Shown: piece by piece, positions 5,692 to 10,646 of the stretch
How positions within the stretch are numbered: the first letter of the stretch is position 1
Layout of the letters: each line of letters starts with the position of its first letter
Assembly: GCA_949127705.1 (NCBI GenBank)
Contig: CASBQJ010000346.1
Coordinates: 1-10,646, forward strand
Direction: 5' to 3'
Source: Synechococcales cyanobacterium PMM_0085
GTDB taxonomy: Bacteria; Cyanobacteriota; Cyanobacteriia; Elainellales; Elainellaceae
Length of the DNA stretch: 10,646 nt
Translations under genes and position numbers: made by a program
Notes under the pieces: model-generated
What the model was told of the DNA's origin: nothing
What the model saw: only the letters and a program-made list of their open reading frames with translations
Database searches by the model: none

Positions 5692-6573
5692 CTAATCTAG
5701 TCCCCGTCCTGTCAGTTCTACAAAAATATCTTCTAAGTTGGACGGGCGCACCATCATGCCGGCTTTATGGGGCTGTTGCTCGAAGTAGGTGTTGGCATCG
5801 TCGAGGGTAGGGAAAAACTTGTAATCCCACCGATCGCCGGTTTGTTTCATCACCAAGCCTTGGCCATGTTTATGACGCAGCTGATCTAATGTGCCCAGTT
5901 CAATTAGCTTGCCGTTGTCCATGATGCCGATGCGGTTGGGCGTTGCAGAACCACTAAAGCCTGCGCCGCAAAGGTATTCCACCTCATCCATATAATGCGT
6001 AGTCAGCAGCATCGTCATGCCCTGCTGATTTAGTCCTTTAATGATTTCCCAGAGCCGGCGACGGGTTTGAGGATCAAGCCCGACAGTGGGTTCATCTAGA
6101 AACAGAATAGAGGGTTCATGTAGCAGGGCACGGGCAATTTGCAGACGGCGCTTCATCCCGCCTGAGAGGGTTTTGACTAAGTCGTCGCGGCGATCGCTTA
6201 ACTCCACATACTCCAGCCACCGATCAATATCCTGCTGCCGCCGAGCCGCAGGAATATGATGCATCCGCCCGTGGAATTCCATGTTTTCCCATACGGTCAG
6301 ATCTACATCAACGCTCATTTGTTGCAGCACCACGCCAATCTGTTGCTTCACCAAAAAGGGCTGCTTGACCACATCGTAGCCCGCCACAAAAATCTGCCCC
6401 TCTGTTGGCTGCGTCAGGGTCGTCAGCATCCGAATGGTGGTAGATTTACCTGCCCCATTGGGTCCCAACAGCCCAAAAATTTCTCCTGGTTGAATAGTCA
6501 ACGACAGATCATTGACCACTGGGGTCGTGCTGTAAACCTTAAATACGTTTTGAAGTGCAACTGCCGCCGTCAT
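5692..6573 (-). CDS. ABC-2-type (DrrA-like) ATP-binding subunit with an insertion
   Basis: ATPase subunit of an ABC exporter of the DrrA/ABC-2 type, which pairs with a separate membrane permease. All nucleotide-binding motifs are intact: Walker A GPNGAGKST (37-45), Q-loop around Gln84-Gln85, signature LSGGMKRR (136-143), Walker B ILFLDE (156-161), D-loop VGLD (164-167) and H-loop His193 in TTHYMDEVEYLC. The C-terminal 70 residues, ending PSNLEDIFVELTGRGL, are typical of DrrA-like subunits. One oddity: relatives read LCDRIGIMDNG or similar straight after the H-loop, but here GAGFSGSATPN (203-213) stands in place of one residue. The frame is kept and the insert lies on a surface region beyond the H-loop, so function may survive. 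No permease gene lies on either side: downstream is the U32 remnant, upstream is parM on the other strand. ATG 6573 is used; a weak GGA lies about 7 bases upstream. Substrate unknown. Confidence 0.9.
   Translation of the reverse strand: MTAAVALQNVFKVYSTTPVVNDLSLTIQPGEIFGLLGPNGAGKSTTIRMLTTLTQPTEGQIFVAGYDVVKQPFLVKQQIGVVLQQMSVDVDLTVWENMEFHGRMHHIPAARRQQDIDRWLEYVELSDRRDDLVKTLSGGMKRRLQIARALLHEPSILFLDEPTVGLDPQTRRRLWEIIKGLNQQGMTMLLTTHYMDEVEYLCGAGFSGSATPNRIGIMDNGKLIELGTLDQLRHKHGQGLVMKQTGDRWDYKFFPTLDDANTYFEQQPHKAGMMVRPSNLEDIFVELTGRGLD
5935..5967. repeat. Small in-frame insertion in the ABC ATPase gene
   Basis: These bases encode the extra residues GAGFSGSATPN. The net gain over the family pattern is about 30 bases, a multiple of three. 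On the plus strand it runs from GGCGTTGCAG to CTGCGCC, so its ends form a short imperfect inverted repeat (GGCG..CAG / CTG..CGCC). That looks like the small dispersed repeats of 20-30 bases known to move within cyanobacterial genomes, but only one copy is present here. Confidence 0.45.
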
Positions 6574-6844
6574 AGACTATCCAACCCACCCTATATTCCC
6601 TTTACACACGGTAACATTCATCGGTGAGCCTGATCGAATTGACCCCAGCCGACCGCTCAGAAGGTTCAAAAAGACTTTAGATTTCTAAACATTAGGTTGA
6701 AAGCCCTGCTGAGTGAAGATTTAGGCGATCGCTGTTGCCATCAAATCTGTCTTTGGGGCGATCGCCGCCCGCAAACTTGGCCTGAGGTGGTACAGTACAA
6801 AAGTACTAAGGCAATTGGGTACAATTGGAGGCGAAAGGGAACTT
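6574..6844. other. Divergent intergenic region between ABC ATPase and parM-like gene
   Basis: These 271 bases should carry the promoters of both divergent genes. Two HIP1 octamers are present (near 6724 and 6758), as are the palindrome TTTAGA-TT-TCTAAA (6676-6689) and the repeat cluster just before parM described separately. I see no gene, tRNA or riboswitch-like structure here, and no promoter boxes I would defend. Confidence 0.5.
6790..6828. promoter_or_regulatory. Candidate operator/centromere-like repeats before the parM-like gene
   Basis: GTAC occurs four times in 33 bases (starting at 6790, 6795, 6803 and 6819). The two middle copies lie in the perfect inverted repeat AGTAC-AAAA-GTACT (6794-6807). 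CAATTGG is directly repeated 10 bases apart (6812-6818 and 6822-6828). The position, ending 16 bases before the parM ATG, suits binding by the ribbon-helix-helix partner, as ParR binds direct repeats at parC and autoregulates. True parC sites have more repeats, so this may be only an operator. Confidence 0.4.
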
Positions 6845-7867
6845 ATGACTATTGGAACCAAAGCGAAGCGAGTCAGTAAAGCGCCCAGCGCTACAAATAG
6901 CACCATTCGTACCCTAGCATTGGATGCAGGCAACTACGATCTCAAATTTTTTGACGGCAGCGGACATCCGAAGGCGATTCGGTCAGTGCGGTATCAACTG
7001 CCCACCGGGCGTGATGCCGTCAGCTCCTCTGATGCGTCACCGCTGCTTGAATTGGCCGATGGTAGCCGCTTCCATTTTGGCGCACAAGCCTACAAATATC
7101 GGCGGCAGCAGCAAACCGTCGTTGAAAACAAGGTGGAACTGTCGCGGCTCCACCTCTACGCCTGCCTGGAACCGTGGAATGGCAGCACCGAGTTTGCGCT
7201 AAACGTCTACGCCTCTACGCCCGAACCTGCAAAAAACGGCGATGCGATTCGGGAGCAATTGGTAGGGCTGCACGAGTTCAAGCGCAACAATCTCGACTAC
7301 CGCGTCATGGTGCAAGAGGTGCAGGTAGAGCGCGAGGGCATGGGGGCCTATCACTACGCCAAGCAGCTCGGGCAAATTCCCGATACGGGCTACACCATTG
7401 TGGTGGATATTGGCGGCGGCACCTGGCTGACCCGGTTGGTAGATGCGGAAGGCGAAGTGATTGACGAAAACGTGATGGATCGCGGTGGAGCTTACGAGCT
7501 AGCCACCTCGATTAGCTTTGATAAGCGGCTATCTGCGGCATTGGGCACGAGCGCCGACCCCAGCATCATCATGGATGGGTTCCGCAAAGAACACACCTAT
7601 GCCGACATGGGCTTGTCGTGGGCACCCTGGCTAGAAGAGCATCTAGATCAGTGGTTTAAAGGCATTTTTCAGACGGTGCGATCGCAATACACTCCCTACA
7701 TGCCCCGCGTCACTCGTTTTCTGGTCACAGGTGGCAGCACCCATCTAATTTCGGAACGGCTCCAAGGTCGCAAGCTATTCACCGTCATGGGTGACCCCCA
7801 ATTTGCCAACGTGCGCGGCCTACACCTGATGTCAGAGGATCGACAACTATGCATGACAACAAAGTAA
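6845..7867 (+). CDS. ParM/StbA-like actin-family ATPase
   Basis: A 340-residue bacterial actin homologue of the ParM/StbA group. ParM polymerises into filaments that push plasmid copies apart. Visible signatures are phosphate loop 1 LALDAGNYDLKFF (24-36), phosphate loop 2 IVVDIGGGTWLTRLV (185-199) with Asp188, and the adenosine motif RFLVTGGSTHLI (291-302). The C-terminus ANVRGLHLM (321-329) is also typical (most relatives read NARG or similar). The first 21 residues are a basic, Ser/Ala-rich extension. The ATG at 6845 is preferred over upstream TTG codons because AGGGA lies four bases before it and the extra residues would read through the ribosome-site region. The next gene, a ribbon-helix-helix protein, overlaps its 3' end by 19 bases, matching the parM-parR order. 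There is no replication gene here, so the role could be plasmid partition, a chromosomal remnant, or another filament function. Confidence 0.8.
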   Translation: MTIGTKAKRVSKAPSATNSTIRTLALDAGNYDLKFFDGSGHPKAIRSVRYQLPTGRDAVSSSDASPLLELADGSRFHFGAQAYKYRRQQQTVVENKVELSRLHLYACLEPWNGSTEFALNVYASTPEPAKNGDAIREQLVGLHEFKRNNLDYRVMVQEVQVEREGMGAYHYAKQLGQIPDTGYTIVVDIGGGTWLTRLVDAEGEVIDENVMDRGGAYELATSISFDKRLSAALGTSADPSIIMDGFRKEHTYADMGLSWAPWLEEHLDQWFKGIFQTVRSQYTPYMPRVTRFLVTGGSTHLISERLQGRKLFTVMGDPQFANVRGLHLMSEDRQLCMTTK

Positions 7868-8154
7868 GACTAAGTCAAGATGTCCTGGAAAAAGCGGATC
7901 AAATTGCCGCAGAATGGGGACTTAAAAATACCCGCGCCGCCGTAGAAGCCGTGTTTCGGCGCTATGCAGATGAGTACCGCTATGGGCGTGAACCGTTTGC
8001 GGAGCCATCACCGGGAATGCAGTCGTCTGGGATGCAAACTCGTCAACAGGCTGTCCCTCATCCCTGGACAGATCCCCGCCGCGTGGAACCGATGGTGGTG
8101 AGTGTGATCGGGTGCGAGGCCATGGACGCGCTGGACGATTTGCTGGGAGCATAG
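7849..8154 (+). CDS. Small ribbon-helix-helix protein, ParR-like partner
   Basis: A 101-residue protein whose first 44 residues fit the ribbon-helix-helix DNA-binding fold. NKVRLSQ (4-10) is the DNA-reading strand, DVLEKADQIAAEWGL (11-25) helix one, and NTRAAVEAVFRRYADEY (27-43) helix two. A Pro/Gln/Met-rich linker (45-80) leads to a hydrophobic strand MVVSVIG (82-88) and an acidic amphipathic tail, CEAMDALDDLLGA (89-101). ParR proteins have the same design: an N-terminal ribbon-helix-helix that binds the centromere and a C-terminal helix that docks on ParM. The start ATG 7849 lies inside the parM-like gene, 19 bases before its end, with GAGGA about 10 bases upstream, so the two are co-translated. 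The DNA target would be the repeats before the parM-like gene. Family is assigned by pattern and context only; it could instead be an Arc/CopG-type repressor of the operon. Confidence 0.7.
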   Translation: MHDNKVRLSQDVLEKADQIAAEWGLKNTRAAVEAVFRRYADEYRYGREPFAEPSPGMQSSGMQTRQQAVPHPWTDPRRVEPMVVSVIGCEAMDALDDLLGA

Positions 8155-8225
8155 AGAGAGAGTAAAACGGTGGATCACAGCGTTAGTAGTTTTCAGATGA
8201 ATGAAGGACATCACAGGCTCTAGAA

Positions 8226-8245
8226 CAAGGGGCTTAAGCCCCTTG
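8226..8245. repeat. Perfect 20-base palindrome after the parM-like operon
   Basis: CAAGGGGCTTAAGCCCCTTG is a perfect palindrome, 72 bases after the ribbon-helix-helix gene and 102 bases before recJ. In RNA it gives an 8-base-pair GC-rich hairpin with a TTAA loop, which could end or protect the parM-like transcript. No T-run follows. Palindromes with a GGGGCTTAAGCCCC core are, from memory, common in cyanobacterial genomes, so it may be a dispersed repeat. Confidence 0.55.
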
Positions 8246-8290
8246 CCTGTACTGCACTGAAGTGAGGAAGGCTATATCCTTAATTTCACC

Positions 8291-8321
8291 CTGACACTTG
8301 CACACCAACATTGCCTAGAAT
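8291..8321 (+). promoter_or_regulatory. Possible recJ promoter
   Basis: TAGAAT (8316-8321) matches five of six bases of a -10 box, 25 bases before the recJ ATG. CTGACA (8291-8296) is a fair -35 box, but the 19-base spacing is longer than ideal. Offered only as the best candidate in the 192-base gap between the ribbon-helix-helix gene and recJ. Confidence 0.25.
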
Positions 8322-8346
8322 CGAGGGCAGTGAGTTCATCTCTACC

Positions 8347-10646
8347 ATGCCCGAACCTGCCCAATGGCAAATTCAGCCAATTTTTGACCTGCCCGAGTGG
8401 TTTACTCAGGCGGTAACTCAGCAGCATCAGGGGTTACCTAGTCAACATCTCGCACAGCTGCTGTGGCAGCGAGAGATCCGAGAGCCAGCACAGCTAGCAG
8501 GGTTTCTGCACGCCGATCAGTACCAGCCCACCAGCGCCTTCGAGTTTGGCGACGAGATGCGGTGGGCGATCGCCCGTCTCCAAAAAGCCCGCGCTCAAGG
8601 AGAGGCGATCGCCATTTGGGGTGACTTTGACGCCGATGGCATTACCGCAACGGCAGTGCTATGGGATGGCTTAGGGCAGTTTTTTGAACAGCACCAAACG
8701 CTGAGCTACGTGATTCCCAATCGGCTCACGGACTCACACGGGTTGGCGATCGCGGGCATTGATCAGCTTGCCGCCCAGGGCTGCCGCCTGATCGTCACCT
8801 GCGACACGGGTAGCACCAACCTGCCAGAAATCGACCATGCCCGCCGCCTGGGCATCGACATCATTGTGACCGATCACCACACGCTGCCAGCCCAGCGTCC
8901 GCCCGTGGTAGCGATCGTCAATCCTCGCTATTTGCCTAGCAGCCACCCACTGGCAACGCTGTCTGGCGTCGCCGTGGCCTACAAGCTGGTAGAAGCCCTC
9001 TACGCAACCCTGCCGGAGGTGCCAAGCCAGCCGTTAGAGCGGCTGTTAGACTTAGTCGCGATCGGGCTAATTGCCGATTTAGTCGATCTAAAAGGCGACT
9101 GCCGCTACCTAGCCCAGATCGGGATCGAACGGCTGCAACTCAATCAAAAGCTAGACCCACCGCCCCGTCCAGGGATTGCCAAACTCCTGGAGTATTGTCG
9201 TAGAGCCGGCGATCGCCCCACCGATATTTCCTTTGGCCTTGGGCCACGCATCAACGCCATCAGCCGCATTCATGGCGATGCCCGGTTTGGCGTGGAGCTA
9301 CTCACTAGCCAAGATGCAGACCACTGCCGCCAGTTGGCAGACGAAACCGAACTGGCCAACGTTCGCCGCAAATCGCTGCAAAAAGACGTCGCCCAGCAGG
9401 TCACTGCCCGCCTGAGCCAGCTTGACCTTTCTACCACCAGCATCATTGTCCTAGAAGATTCCCAATGGTCTGTGGGTGTCTTGGGGCTAGTGGCGGGGCA
9501 GATGGCGCAGGAATATGGCCGTCCTACGGTTTTGCTGAGCCGGGGAGAAGACGGCGTGCCGAGCCAGACGGCTGAAACTGACGCCTTATTAACCGCTCCT
9601 CCTCTATCGCCTCCTCTGGCTCCTCCAATCCAGCTCGCCCGTGGCTCAGCTCGTTCCATTAACCAAATCGACCTGTACCAGCTAGTCAAAGACCAATCCC
9701 ATCTGCTGCGCAGCTTTGGCGGCCATCCGTTTGCCGCAGGGTTGAGTTTACCCGTCGAAAATATTTCACTGTTGGCGGAAGCAATGAATCGGCAGCTGCG
9801 CCAGCAGCAGCTCACCGTAGGGGTGGGAGTGGGTGCCGTCATTCAGGCCGATTTGGTGGTCACAGTAGCAGATCTAGGGCAGGAGCTATTTCGAGAGCTA
9901 AAGCTATTAGAACCTTGCGGCATGGGGAATCCAGTTCCCAAGCTGCTGATCAAAAACTGCCGATTTGACCGGGTTTGGCATAAAAATATTCAAGATTTCA
10001 AACGGCGCACGGTGCGCTACATCAAAACGGAATTTGAGATGACGGACGACACCCACGTCCGCTTTCCCGGTGTCTGGTGGGGACACTATAAAGATGAGAT
10101 TCCAACTGGCTGGTGTGATGCGATCGCCGAACTTGACTTTAACAGCTACGACGGCGATAAACGCGGCAAGCACTACGAAATTCGGCTGGTTGCAGTCCGT
10201 CCAACCCCAGCGCATCCGGCCAGTGACCTTCAACCTAGCCAGCTCAAATCGGGCGGGTTACTCGACTGGCGCGATCGCCCTACCGCAGAGCTGATTGAAA
10301 CGGCAACGGTGCTGCTTTTAACCCAATGCCCTGCCAGTTGGGACGAGCTGCAAGTTTCCCTAGATCGCGCGATCGCCGCTAATCAGCAGCTTGCGATCGC
10401 CTATACGCCTCCCGAGGCAAAGACACCAGACGCAGCTTGGCAGATGCTGGTCGGGATAGCTAAATACCTGAGTCGCACGGCTCAATCAGCTACTCGCAAG
10501 CAGCTCTTAACTAAGTTAAATATAGGCGATCGCTCGCTACAGCTTGGGTTACAGGCATTAACCCTGCTGGGATTTGAGATTACTCCATCCCCCTGCTGTG
10601 AACTCTTTGCGTCGGCTTGCGACTTTTGGTGTCGGTGGGACAAAGC
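8347..10646 (+). CDS. recJ: Single-stranded-DNA-specific exonuclease RecJ, 3' end missing
   Basis: RecJ is the 5'-3' single-strand DNA exonuclease of recombination and mismatch or excision repair. The frame is open from ATG 8347 to the right edge, 766 codons, with no stop. The DHH-superfamily motifs are in order: WGDFDADGITATA (91-103), TCDTGSTN (151-158), VTDHHTLP (174-181, catalytic Asp176-His177-His178) and a later Asp motif near LIADLVDL (240s). The DHHA1 domain follows with WSVGVLGLVAGQMA (near 375), ARGSARSI (431-438) and GGHPFAAGLSL (458-468). The rest is the OB-fold region (ADLVVTVADL, EPCGMGNPVP) and a long C-terminal extension. E. coli RecJ has 577 residues, so this is the extended cyanobacterial form. 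A Pro-rich insert (about 404-429) lies between GEDG and ARGSARSI. No strong Shine-Dalgarno precedes the ATG. Frames on the opposite strand within the gene are shadows. Confidence 0.95.
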   Translation, partial: MPEPAQWQIQPIFDLPEWFTQAVTQQHQGLPSQHLAQLLWQREIREPAQLAGFLHADQYQPTSAFEFGDEMRWAIARLQKARAQGEAIAIWGDFDADGITATAVLWDGLGQFFEQHQTLSYVIPNRLTDSHGLAIAGIDQLAAQGCRLIVTCDTGSTNLPEIDHARRLGIDIIVTDHHTLPAQRPPVVAIVNPRYLPSSHPLATLSGVAVAYKLVEALYATLPEVPSQPLERLLDLVAIGLIADLVDLKGDCRYLAQIGIERLQLNQKLDPPPRPGIAKLLEYCRRAGDRPTDISFGLGPRINAISRIHGDARFGVELLTSQDADHCRQLADETELANVRRKSLQKDVAQQVTARLSQLDLSTTSIIVLEDSQWSVGVLGLVAGQMAQEYGRPTVLLSRGEDGVPSQTAETDALLTAPPLSPPLAPPIQLARGSARSINQIDLYQLVKDQSHLLRSFGGHPFAAGLSLPVENISLLAEAMNRQLRQQQLTVGVGVGAVIQADLVVTVADLGQELFRELKLLEPCGMGNPVPKLLIKNCRFDRVWHKNIQDFKRRTVRYIKTEFEMTDDTHVRFPGVWWGHYKDEIPTGWCDAIAELDFNSYDGDKRGKHYEIRLVAVRPTPAHPASDLQPSQLKSGGLLDWRDRPTAELIETATVLLLTQCPASWDELQVSLDRAIAANQQLAIAYTPPEAKTPDAAWQMLVGIAKYLSRTAQSATRKQLLTKLNIGDRSLQLGLQALTLLGFEITPSPCCELFASACDFWCRWDK

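Noticed and set aside
6676..6689. TTTAGA-TT-TCTAAA as a defined regulator site
   Set aside because: It is a single AT-rich 14-base palindrome about 155 bases from the nearer downstream start, without a partner copy; chance is a sufficient explanation.
9270..9842. Minus-strand 190-codon open frame inside recJ
   Set aside because: It is antisense to a firmly identified RecJ domain, is rich in Trp, Ser and Arg as expected of a shadow frame, and has no start signal.

Overview
The window is cyanobacterial. The octamer GCGATCGC (HIP1, a hallmark of many cyanobacterial genomes) occurs about 25 times by eye in 10.6 kb, on coding and non-coding stretches alike, and the protein families match cyanobacterial ones. 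Nothing fixes the genus. Coding is dense and mixed-strand. There is no transposase, integrase, tRNA or rRNA, and no sharp change in base composition.

Left block, 1-2772, all minus strand, read from 2772 down to 1: a small repeat-bearing lipoprotein; a membrane-anchored thioredoxin-like protein with a CINC active site; CcdA, whose GTG start overlaps the thioredoxin stop codon; an exported MsrA with a single cysteine; and the start of a cytochrome-b561-type membrane protein cut by the window edge. The simplest reading is a chain that carries thiol electrons across the membrane to an extracytoplasmic methionine sulfoxide reductase. A second, haem-based membrane redox protein lies just downstream.

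Middle, 2950-5710: an AI-2E/PerM-type membrane protein (minus) is divergent from a SUMF1/FGE-fold protein (plus) that lacks one of the two copper-ligating cysteines. After this come four copies of a 21-base palindrome at about 45-base spacing. A broken peptidase U32 gene follows, intact only for its first 78 codons, then a GC-rich hairpin lies between it and the convergent ABC gene.

Right, 5692-10646: an ABC-2-type (DrrA-like) ATPase on the minus strand has no permease next to it and carries a roughly 30-base in-frame insertion just after its H-loop. Then come a ParM/StbA-like actin-family ATPase and, overlapping its end, a small ribbon-helix-helix protein. They form a candidate type II partition-like module with palindromes and a short direct repeat upstream. 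Last is recJ on the plus strand, running off the right edge with at least 766 codons.

No wholly new system can be proven from sequence alone. The best leads are the extracytoplasmic 1-Cys MsrA electron chain, the ParM/ribbon-helix-helix pair beside recJ, the palindrome array next to a broken gene, and the small in-frame insertion in the ABC ATPase.
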